Positions 13,964-25,900 of a stretch of 64,000 nucleotides of DNA are shown in pieces (within the stretch, counting starts at the first letter, position 1; each line of letters begins with the position of its first letter). The stretch spans positions 58,789,600 through 58,853,599 of the forward strand of contig CM055096.1 of assembly GCA_029204225.1 (NCBI GenBank). Reading direction: 5' to 3'. The DNA comes from Diphasiastrum complanatum (taxonomy: Eukaryota > Streptophyta > Lycopodiopsida > Lycopodiales > Lycopodiaceae). The notes below the pieces were generated by a model. It did no database searches and was not told the origin of the DNA. It saw only the letters and a program-made list of their open reading frames with translations. Position numbers and translations under genes: made by a program.

Positions 13964-16900
13964 GATAGAGAGAGAGAGAGAGCAATGGATCATCGCCGTC
14001 GCCACTCCCAGCAACCGTGCGAGCCAACAAACATGGAAATAGGGCAAAGACTACGGCGCCAAAGAGAGCGTGAGGAGTGGGAGGCGAACGCTAGGGCCTT
14101 TGAAGAAGAAACCAACCAGGAGATGCCACAAAGAGAGAGAGAGAGAGAGAGAGGACGAACGAGAACGTCTTGTCCTACCGAACACTCAAGTTAGAGAAGG
14201 TCCAAGTTTAATGAACCTACTCACTTAATGGCCTTGGACTCTTAACTTGAAATTCACATGGTCTGCTAATTTTTATTCCGTAGGTTGTTAATGGTCTTAG
14301 TCTCTGGCCCATAATTAGACCTTGGTGAAAGCTTTGAACCGCCATTCCTTCATGTATGGCCCGACCATTCTTGTAGCCCTCCTGATGTGCCTCTCGGCTC
14401 ACACACAAGCCCCTTTCAGTCTATGTACATAGCTCGCCAAATGCAACTAGTGGTGTGTGATTTTCCTTAGTGCAAGCGTCCTTCACTGACCCATGGCATG
14501 CAGAGGGGTCCACTCTACGTACTAGGCCAAGTCTCACTGGACGAGGATTTCCTCAGGTGAGGACAACCCTTGTACCGGTTCAACAATAAATTGGTAACAT
14601 GATTGCTTGTAACTGAAAGTAAGGAAAAAGTATTGGTAATTAATAATGCTTAGAGAATTGAAAATAGTATTACGAAAAATGAGAAATTTAGGTTTGCACG
14701 CTAGAATAGATCAAGGGTAGAATTTTTTGTTGCTGCAAGCAACACAGGGAGAAACGGTTTTAAGTGGGTCACTGTCCTTGTTCTTCTCTAGCCCTAGCTC
14801 TCTTTTCCTCGCTACCAGCAATAGGTGTTTATGAGCAGAATTCTCTCGCTGCACTTCTTTCATTGGGAAAAAAAAACAGCTTTGAAGACACCTTTACCTG
14901 CATTGAGAAGATTCTGCTGCATGTAAGGGGACCTTGCCAAATTTCCATAATTCTGCCTGCAGCATCGAGTGTTCCATAGTGGAAGGAACTTCTAGAAAAT
15001 CCATTTGGGAGGACAGCAATAATGACCTGCAGAAACAGTTGAAGGAATCACAAGAACTTTTGGAGAAGTTGCAATCAGACATTTGTATGTTGGAGGCCAG
15101 CAATCCAAGATAAAAGGATTGAGGCAGGAGGTCTCTTCCTCCAGCAAGCACCATCAACACAAACAAGCATCACGGCATCGATTTTCTTCTTCTTTATCAT
15201 CCTCTAGCAATTCTACCTCACCATCCCATAGCATGTCTCTAAAAAGGACAGCACGGACAAGGCCGCATCAAAGTTGCAGACAGACTCATCCATCTCAATG
15301 AAGAACCGAATCGACTTCTATTCTAGATTTGAGACCTGGACACCTTGTTTGAAGATGAGGACTATACTGAGAAGACATGCATTCATTTTGCCTCCCTTCA
15401 GTTGGAGAACCAAGCCTCTCTTTGGTGGGCTGCCATGCAGTCAAATCATGAAGCTACGAAGACTTGGGCTATGTTCAAATGGCAAATCAAGAGTCATTTC
15501 ATGCCCAAAGATTTCGAAAGGGATATTCTTGTCAAGTTGGACATCTTTCGACAATTTCGTGAAAAGACAATAAAGCAATATGTGGACCATCTTTGGGGAA
15601 TTCTTCTCCAAGTCTAGAGCTTCAAACGACCCAAAAGAACAACAACGCAAATTGTTCGCGGAATTGAGGTATTCGATTCAAGATGAGGTAACCATTGCAA
15701 GCCCTCAATATTTAGAGGATACTATTGCCTTAGCTGAAAAGGTTGAAATGAAATTCTTACGGGGGAAAAGTAGGAAAGAAGGTGATAGGAAAGAGGAAAA
15801 GAACTAAAAAAGATTTTCGAAGGAGATAGAGAAAAAAAAGAAAAAGTTTAGACAACTTTCTAAAGAGGAAAAAGAAATTTATAAAAAGGAAGGAAAATGT
15901 TTTATTTGTGGTGAAAAAGGGCATAATTGCTATAATTGTATCCATAACAAAGGAATACAGATGGGAAACGAAATGAGGTGGAAGTTCATGTTAAAGCGGT
16001 AGAACCCTTCAGCCATGATCTTATTAAGGTTTGGAGACAAATTAATCATAAGCCTGATTCTACTAACAATCTCATTTCAAGAGAATTGGCTCAAAGCCTT
16101 GGATTCCAACATGCTAGAGGCCCAAGGAGCTTTTGGGCACTTTCATGCCAACATCACTTCGTTACATGAAAAGCTCAAGGACAAAATTCAGGATTATGAG
16201 AATGAGATCAACTTCCTTATGGGACCTATTAATGGAGCGAATGCAATTTTGGGAATTCCATGGCGACATCATTCGACAACTACGACCAGCATACCATTCG
16301 GCCCAGCAGCTCTCCTTTATGTTCTCCTATTATGTTTGGTCAAAAGAAAGATGGCAGTTTTAGAATGTGTGTCGATTATAGAGCACTTAATAAGATTACT
16401 ATCAAAAACAGATTTCATATTCCTAGAATCAATTACATTTTTGATAGGTTGGGAGGTGCTAAAATATTTAGGTAGAATAGACTTAAAGAGTGAATACCAC
16501 CAAGTTTGGGTTGCACCTAAAGATGTACATAAAACTGCTTATAGAACCAGTTTTGGCCTTTTTGAGTATCTTGTTGTTCCCTTTGGTCTTACAAATGCTC
16601 CCGCTACTTTTTGTATGCTTATGGAAAGAGTTTTTAGAAATTTCAGATCTTTTACTAGAAAATTCTTTGATGACATCCTCATTTTTAGTAAAAGCGAAGA
16701 AAAGCACTTCAAATTATTTTTGATACTTCCCTTTGTAACAGGTCTGGCGGCCTTTTCAATACCAGATCTGAAACCACTCGACACTAACCCTTGTTTTTGA
16801 TACTTTAACCCAACACTCACTTTACATTAATGAGAAAAAGATTCACTACTTAGGTCATATCATTTCTGCAAATGGAATTTCCATGGATCTTGAAAACGTA

Positions 16901-19900
16901 GCCATTTTAGAATGGCTAGTTCTTTGAGATGTTCATGAAGTAGATCTTTTCTAGGGCTGTGCTCTTATCATAGAGGATTCATTTTTCATTTTGCCCATCT
17001 AGCTGCTCCTCGGGGATAATGCTATAGTTGTTAGACTATTTAGTACATTTTCTTCTCCTTTTTACAGCAAAGGCCGTCACCTTATCCAAAAGGGAATTTC
17101 TCATCAACATGTAGGAGAATTTTGGAATAGGCCATCAGTCATATGGGGCACAGGTGTCTATTGCTTGCCATAAGCGTTGTTTTGGTTCCAATCTCAGGCT
17201 TAACAACCTCCCAGGCGAGAGGCACTACGAGAGAGGTTGCTTCGTCAGGAGGAGGAGACCATCACGCGGGAGTTGAGTTCCATTCGCTCAGCTTGGCAGC
17301 AGTAAGTAACTTGCCTTTGTAATCTCTTTGCATGTGTTTAGGATTTACTGGTGCTGTAATTTTTGCATGTAGCTAATGGGTGTTTTGCGGCAGGTATGGA
17401 TGCACGATATTGAGTGATGGATGGACCGACATTCGTCGGCGATCCGTCATCAATGTCTTGGTTTCTTGCCCGCTTGGCACAGTATTCCTACGTGGCGTGG
17501 ATGCCACTCGAGGTGGTGACGCCATCACAGCCGATTTTAGAGATGTTATTGCTAACATCGGAGTTGAGCACGTGGTTCAGGTTGTCACCGACAATGCCTT
17601 GAACTGCAAGCAGATGGGCGAGATTATGATGAGGGAGCACCCCAGCATTGTGTGGACACCCTGTGCTGCACATTGCATAGACTTGCTCATCCATGACCTG
17701 TGTGCGCTTCCATGGATCAGAGAGGTATAGTTTGTTCTATTTGCTATGCTTTCTTCCTTCGATGCTGCTAACCACATCTCAACTACTGTCTAAACTTTTT
17801 TACTGGGTGTTTGTGTTGCAGATCACTTCTACGGCCATGCGCCTGGTCACTTCTGTCACCAAGAAGAGGCGTGTGTTGGCCCTGTTCCGCACCTTCTCCA
17901 CCCTAAACCTGAAGAAGCCCGCACCCACACGCTTTGCGTTTTACTTCTTGGTGCTAGAGCGATTGGTGGTGGTGAAGGACGCATTGCGGCGGATGGTTTC
18001 CAGCGTGGCCTTCCGGGACTTTACAGACCTCCCCCATTCGGCATTTTTCCAGTCCACTGTGTACGGCGACGAGTTCTGGAGAGCTGCTGAGGAGATTAGT
18101 GGGATCCTACTACCCATTTACAGAGTGCTGCGTCTGGTAGACCGTGAGGGGTGCACCCTCGACTGTTCAGCAGGAGCTTGCGAGCGGAATTGGAGCACCT
18201 GGGCCTTGTATCACACGCAAAAGAGGAATAGGTTATCCATCGAGCAGTGTAGGCGATTGGTGTTTGTGAACACCAACGGTCGTATGCTGAGGCGCACGCG
18301 AGGAGAGGGTCAGATGCTCGAGGTGAGTCACATCATCACCCCTTTTTTCTTGGTATGCTTTGATGAATTGATTTGCTTTCAAAATATGCAGTGAGTTGCA
18401 CAATACCTGCCTAACAACAATGTATTGTTTTTGGTTGCAGGTGGACCCCGACACTTGCTTGGTGGATTCGATAGCTGCTGCTCCTCTGGCACCACCCACA
18501 CAGGAGGAGATGGATGATGAGATCCATAGAGAGCTCTACAGACAGGCACAGGCTGACGCACGGGCTTTACGGCGGCAGAGGAGGACAGAGAGGCAGAGGG
18601 AGAGGGCTGAGGAGGGAGATGACGAGGTCTCGGAGGGTGGAGAGATGCTCGGGGCAGACTATGTGGAGGAGGAGTGGGTTGAGGGAGATACAGAGGAGGA
18701 CGAGGAGATGTGGGCGGAGGCACAGGGGGATGACCTGGCTGACCTGCTGGTGGACCCTGATGCAGAGACAGAGGAGGAGCCAGCCATTCCTGCACGTAGG
18801 CCTAGGGGGAGACCTAGAGGTTCTAGGAGGGGGGGGCTGAGTACTCTTTTTGTAGACAGGAGTGGAGCATCACAGGCAGTCGTCAGCCAGGCATCATCAC
18901 AGTGGGTAGGGCCATCCCAGGGCGTAGGGTTACAGCCACCTGACACACAGGCACGACGGAGTAGACACAGGGCTGGGGGCAGCCAGATGGGGGCCAGAGG
19001 AGGGGAGAGAGGCAGAGGCAGAGGCAGAGGTAGAGGCAGGGAGAGGGGGGTGGTCCAGAGCCAGGGCACGCAGCAGGGATCCAGAGCACGCAGCAGAGCC
19101 AGGGCCACACCACGGCATATGGCTCCCTCCAGTTCCGATTCATCTGCGGACCCATGGGATCTGCAGTCCACAGATTCGGATGATTTATCCTACCATGACT
19201 CTGACGAGCCTTAGTTATATAGTTTTCATTACGTTCATGGAACATCATTGTACCCCTTTTTGGTGCCATGTGGCCCGATATTATATGTTATGATGATCCT
19301 ATTCACAGCATTGTCGTGATTCAGTATTGTTCTTTGTGGTTTTAGTTCAGTAACTTCGGTTTTATGGTTTATGATTTATGGTTGTAGAGAGAGAGAGAGA
19401 GAGAGAGTATGGTTGTTTTGTCAAAAATTGTTTCATTTAAGGCTAAAGTTCAGAATGATTCAGCTAGGTTTTTGTTCAGCATGGTTTTAGTTCCATTTGT
19501 TGTGAATCGTGATCAGAGAGAGATAGAGAGAGGGAGAATCAGAGAAAGGGAGATTCCTGCTATGTTCACTGGGAATGCCCCAATGTGTTCTCTTTTTTTT
19601 ATATGGGATGCAGCTTTAGCGTAAAGGGACCATCCTGCACCTGAAACAGTCGGCAAACTACACAATCATACTCCCCTCGATCAAAGCTTTCATCTGATAC
19701 CCATATTGCACAAAAAAATTTCAAAAAAAAAAAAAAAATTCGATTCTACACGATTCTGGGAAAATCCCGAATCGCGAATCGAGATCGCGATTCTGATCGC
19801 GATTCGCGAATCGCGCTGCAACTCTGCCCTGAACACAAATGAGGTTCAAAAACAAATTCTGCCAAGATATTCCCTTGGGTGGACATAGTGCTAGCTAGAA

Positions 19901-22900
19901 GCAAAGTACAAAAAATAAAATAAAATGTTTAAAATTGGAAAGATATCTAAGCAATAAAAGAAATCGAAACGATCCAAAAATTGCCTCACATGCGATCTAC
20001 TTTGCAAACATCATGGAAAAGACAACGAACTAAACAAATGGAGGTTCTTGAGAATGCTTGTAATTGCAATAGCTAACTAACTTTTGTCCAACAGCAAATG
20101 CAATTATAGTTGACATATTCCTCGTGAAATAGTAGCGTCCTCCGGGCTCCACTGCCCACTCATTTTCCTCACTTATTTGCTTGAAACCTGCTTCCCCTAA
20201 CAGTCGCTTCGCCACAACTACAAGTAATGGAAACCTAGTTAGAATCTACTTGTGTCAAATTACAAGTTTGACAACAAAAAATTGAATTCATGACATAGCA
20301 TCTTGAATACAAAAGTTGCAAGTTCACAAGGTCAAGAGGAACTCATTGATTACAGACTTCTTCATCCATGATTTATGAAAGAGACTCATCGAAGACATAC
20401 CGATGTCCATCATTATACCAAGACTAAGAGACAAGGCATACCTTCAAATCTAAATGGCTCAATTCAATGGAACCAATGTACAACAAAAGTTCCATATCAA
20501 TAGATGCAAAGATTTGCTCATTTTCTATTTTAGAAAATGCACAAATCTGATATGTAACAAGAACCAATTGCAAAATGAAATTTTGTGTACAACACCCTTC
20601 TGCATAACGGAAAATAACGGTAAAAGCAGAAGCTCAAATCTTATTATGAGTTAGCATATAGCAAGAGTAATATTAGGTTATTACCTAGAAGTCAGTCTAT
20701 TAGAAATCTTCATAAAACCACATCCAGTAACAAGTAAGAATGTGTCTCCAAAAATTCGATGTATTTAAATTGATCCCCCAAAGAAATCTTTCAAATCATG
20801 TGCCCCATTGTTAACCCTTATGCAGAAAAATTTCATTATCAAGTCATCCTAGCAATGATTTTCATTTCGCATTGCCACAAGAACATCTACATTTGATGTA
20901 TATCTTTACTAATAATATCAATGCCTTGAACAGAACTTTTGTTGCCATTTACAAATATTATGAGAGCATTGATACTCATTTTCTTTCACCTTCTTCCACA
21001 GCAAATAGACCTTATCACATGAATTCATAAGGATTTATGATAACCTAAAACAAACATTATGCTGTAAAGCAAACTTAATGGACATACATTCACTAGTTCT
21101 TTGACCATTAAGACACACGATTAAATGATAATTCAATGAATAAAAACTAGGAAACTAGACTGTGTGAAACATTCAAAAACTCATGAAGTGGATTCCGTGG
21201 ACAAAGCAATTTTTCAAGAAGGGAAACCAAGAAGACAAGATGTCATGTACATAGGTACACTAAATATCACAGCTACAAGCCATTGGATTGCAAGAAATCA
21301 AGTATTGCATGATCAGATTATCCTACCAACAAACTTTTTGATATAACAGAAATATGTTTGTTATATGCTTATTAGCATTGTAGCTCTAATAACTCTCTTT
21401 GATGTTGAGGAATTCCTGACTAGATTGGGACGTTAGAAGTCAAGTGCTTTCAATGGGAAGAAGGCAAAAACAAGTCATTGTCCATTATTGGGCTTTGGCA
21501 ATGGAGGTTACGATTGGAAGATGTTCCTTCAAGCATGACAAGGAAGAAAATGAAAAATTCATATTTCTTTCTAGTGGGAGCAATTGCTAAATTGTGGCAT
21601 CTATGATCAAATGGACTTGGAGCATTTTGGTACATTTGAGTCTTTACTTGGTCCTTTAAGCTCATCTATATCTCTATTCAATACCAAATTGATCCCTTAT
21701 TTAAGTACAAGTAGGTCCCAACTAGACTCATATAAACCGAAATTCCTTGTATAATCCCAAAGGTCAAAATCACTAGCCATACAATTGGGTGCTCAAATAT
21801 TTTCTGATTCAAGATATCTACTCATAGGATTTTAGCAATCTATAACAATGACAGTGCAGCTAGACTAACCAAGAGCATGTTTGTCCTATTGCAGCTCATT
21901 GTTTTCTCATTAGCCTAAAGTAGGAGCTACCTTGCTAGAAACTCAATCACAAATAATGGCATCAATGGACATAAGACAGCATAAAACATTCATAAAGCAA
22001 TCTCAAACTAAGAAAACTCGATGAATATCAATGGTTGTTGATACCTTGGGCAGATCTCTAGATAAGATCTCCAAAAATACTTGAAACTCCCCTACAAGAA
22101 GCTCGGGATTCCAACCTCATAATTTGAAAAATGGTAGATCCTTTGTCTTTATATACACCAATATGGCAAAAGTCTAGAACATTCCAAGCCCTTGTCCAAA
22201 TAAAATGATTTAAAACTATTGATATTGGCATGCACAATCAAAGACCCCAATAGATTGCGGGTCTTATGTGGCCAAAAACAGAGAACCATGGGCTGTGTAA
22301 CGTACGTCCATAACAATCCCTCCTTTTAAACGTTGCCCTCAATGTGGGCTTAACTTTTAGCTACTAGAGATATGTCTGAACTATTGTTTATCGTTTTCTA
22401 ACCTAGGTTAAATTTCGTGCTAATGGTATCAATCCAAGAGTCGAATCCCCGATAGCCGTGGAAACCATCATGAAACTTGTATGTAATATCTGAGCCCTAA
22501 GAATTTTATCTCCTTTCCGATAATAATTTGCTAAGGCAAAGCAATAAGCATATGAACAAGACCAGTAGGTACATCAATATTAGGACAATCAACGACTAAA
22601 TTAGCAGGTACATCAGCAACAAAATGATCCTAGACAACAACCTGACCATCTAAAAGACATCTTCTAAAGTAATCGTATAAGCATCAATCGATTAGCACCT
22701 ATCTCTTGGATAGTATATAGAGCTACCATTTGCTCATTAGGTGGCTTATGATCTGATTAATCATTCCTTAGTCATTAGGTAGCTTATGATCTGCTATTGC
22801 TAGTGGGGTTTACACATTGATTCTATCATAAGCTTATAGTCATTCTTATGGGGGATTGATTGATTGTGTCTTTTATAGTCATTTATGCTTCATTGATTAT

Positions 22901-25900
22901 ATATCCTTAGATCAAGTCTATAACTTGGTGTAAGAGCTTCTTCTTGTCTATAAATTGGTATTAGAGCACTTTCCTTCCTTAGTGGGAGTGCTAGTTTTCT
23001 CCCCACTTCATGGATCTCCATATTTTCTAGTAGATCTTTAGTGGATGGTTAGTGAAAGCACTTCCGATAAACCTGGCGACCAAAAAAAAAACATCTGTGC
23101 AGATTATTTCCGGTAGCTATTTTCATAGCCAATATCTTTTCTGGCAGCTGTTTTGCCAGATTTTCTAAGCAATACCATCGCCATATATTTTTAGGTTTTT
23201 TTTGAGGTTTTTTAGAGCAGTACCTTCCCGTTTTTCCTAGCACCCTATTTGGAGGTGATTTTGACAGATACTTCATTAGCAGATGTTTGCTTTGGCCTAC
23301 GTTCTAACCATTGCATCACCCTCTTTGCTACCGCAGTTTGAGCTACCTTGCTGATTTTCGAGGCCGCATACCCGCCTATTTCCAATGCCTTACTTGGAGG
23401 TGATATTGACATGTTTTTGCACACTTTTGCTTGTTTTGAGGCTCATTTTGCACTATACCATATTTTTTTTCAAGACTATTTTAGTGGTTCTTCCTTACAA
23501 CAATAGATCCATACCTTTCTTTCGATATATTCCCTTATTTAGCAAGACACTTCGCATTTCCCTTTTGTTTCATTCGCGGACGAAAACTTTTATTGTTCTC
23601 TTCACATTTGCTCATTTCTTACTTGATTCTCGTTTACCTTCAAAACATAAAAACAAAATTTGAGTTTCTTTTTTTTTTACTTACATTTCTCATCCCAAGT
23701 GTTTTACATGCTTTCTTTTCCATACATCTCATCATGGATATTTGGTCTCCATTATGGCAATTATTGTCTCAGCTCTTGTAGCAACAATTGACATTTATTC
23801 CCATTCCACTGTACTCTGGGGACATTGACTTAGGGTTGAATACACTAGCCTCTTAATTTGAGACTTATGCACGTTCTAATGCTAATATGATTGCATTGGC
23901 TACGTCCAAATTTAGAGGCCGAGCTACCTCTTGGTGGTGTACATTTCAGCATGATGATTTCCCTTCTGATCATGATGCCTTTGTATGGATCTTATTTTTT
24001 ATATGGATCTAGTACTCAATGATTCTGAGATTGTGAGGGTGAGATTGTGAGGGTGAGATAGTGATAGTATCACACATTGAGAGATACACATGAGGTCAAC
24101 TCCGTATCACATAGTGTGAGAGGGTCATTGTCGCACAGTGAGAGCACTTCACGTATACAAGTTGAACTTGCAATAGTGTCACACATTGTGTCACAGTCAC
24201 AGCTACAAGTTGATGTTGATGATATTGCATGCTTTGATGTTATTGCCGAGCACCTTGGTGTAGTTCTCGAGTGCCCTAATCTTGATGCTGCAGCCTATAT
24301 TGTTTCGATACTCTTGATCCTACGGTTGGTCCAAATATTGTTGTCAGGATGATCATACAATATGGGTATCAGGAGAGAGAAAAGGGATTACATGGGCTTC
24401 GAGTCATTTCGGAACCAATTTTGAGCATTTAGCACCTTATGCATTTGACCAATTCTAGTGCACCCCAAGATTGCTTACAAGCACTTGTATAGTGCAGAGA
24501 GCAAAATAAAGCATTAATCCATATCAAACCTCTCTCTTTCAAATATTGAAGACCTTGACTCTGAACTCCTTATCCATGCAGCCAACCTACTTGCTCCCAC
24601 ACTAGCCATCTCCTCAATTCCACAGTTGTCCCTAGCTTCCCATTATCCTGGTGCACCAACATCATTCACCCTATTCATAAAAATGGTGACCCCATGGTTC
24701 TTGGTAACTATCACACTATCATACTTGGACATGTTCTTGCGAAGCTATATGGTACTATACTTCAATCTACTGTGAGTTCAGAGGCACAAGCCAGGAGATT
24801 ACACGCTTTCGATCAGGTCTGAGCCCATTATTCTATTACTGATCATATCTTCACGCTCCGGGCTTTGATTTGAGGAAACCAAGCACAGGAAAGAGAAGGT
24901 TTACTATTGTTTCCTAGACTCTAGAAAAGCCTTTGATTTCGTTCCTCGCTCCTTGCCCATTCAGAGACTCTGTGATCTTGGCCTCTCCACTGACATCATT
25001 CTGGCTGTGATGGCTCTTTATGAGAGAGTCTTGGGTTGTTTTCGACATGGCAATGGCATTTTGAGCACATCTGGAGCACCATTGGGGTGAAGCAAGGTTG
25101 TTCTCTTTCACCGGTTCTTTTTGGATTATACATAAATGAGCCTAGAGAGAGTCATCTCACAGTGCAACAACTCTGGTTGCAGACTTGGAGATATTCTGAT
25201 TAGAGAGGGGTACAGGGGCAGTTGTATTGCTTACATGGCTTTTGTACCATATGAGGCTTGGGGGTGAACATTGGGAAGACCAAGGTTATGGTCTTCAACA
25301 CTTCTCGAGCCTTCATGCAGCGTCAAGAGCTCACTCTCGATGGACAGATCCTAGAGGTAGTTTCTTCATATTTGGGGATACTTCTCTCTAGTCCTACATT
25401 CAGTATGCGGCAGGCAGCTACCACTCGACTTGGGAAAGGACATGCCTCCTTTGTTCAGCTAGAGCGGTTTTGCTTTCGGAAGTCCATTCAGGATGCTCGA
25501 AGTAAGTGTCGACTCTTTGATACCATTGTCACCCCCATAGCTTTATATGCAACAGAGACATGGTGTACCGGTCTTTCTTCCTCACATTGGGTCAGTATCT
25601 CAAGATTACATATCACCATGTTAGGTTGTATGATTTGGGCGAAGCGTTCTGTTCCGCACGAGATCCTCCTTGCCGAGTTTGTTGTTCCACCTATATAGAT
25701 AGATGCAACTTTCCAGCTTATTACATATTCAAAGAGTTCAGGCACTTCCAAATGCAGATGGGAGATATACGCAGATAGCACTTGCTTCCTCACACTGTTT
25801 TGATGATCGGGGCTATAGACTGTCATGGTTTTCTCAGGCATCTCACCTCCTCCTTGGTAACTCCATTACAGAGCTTCCCTTGGGTACTCACCAGTATATC

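Noticed and set aside
18659-19269. Minus-strand Pro/Leu/Ser-rich frames
   Set aside because: Shadows of the GC-rich acidic and Gly-Arg coding exon of the hAT transposase.
24077-24352. A 91-residue host or transposon protein
   Set aside because: Partly low-complexity GTGAG/TCACA sequence, with no domain and no conserved neighbour evidence.
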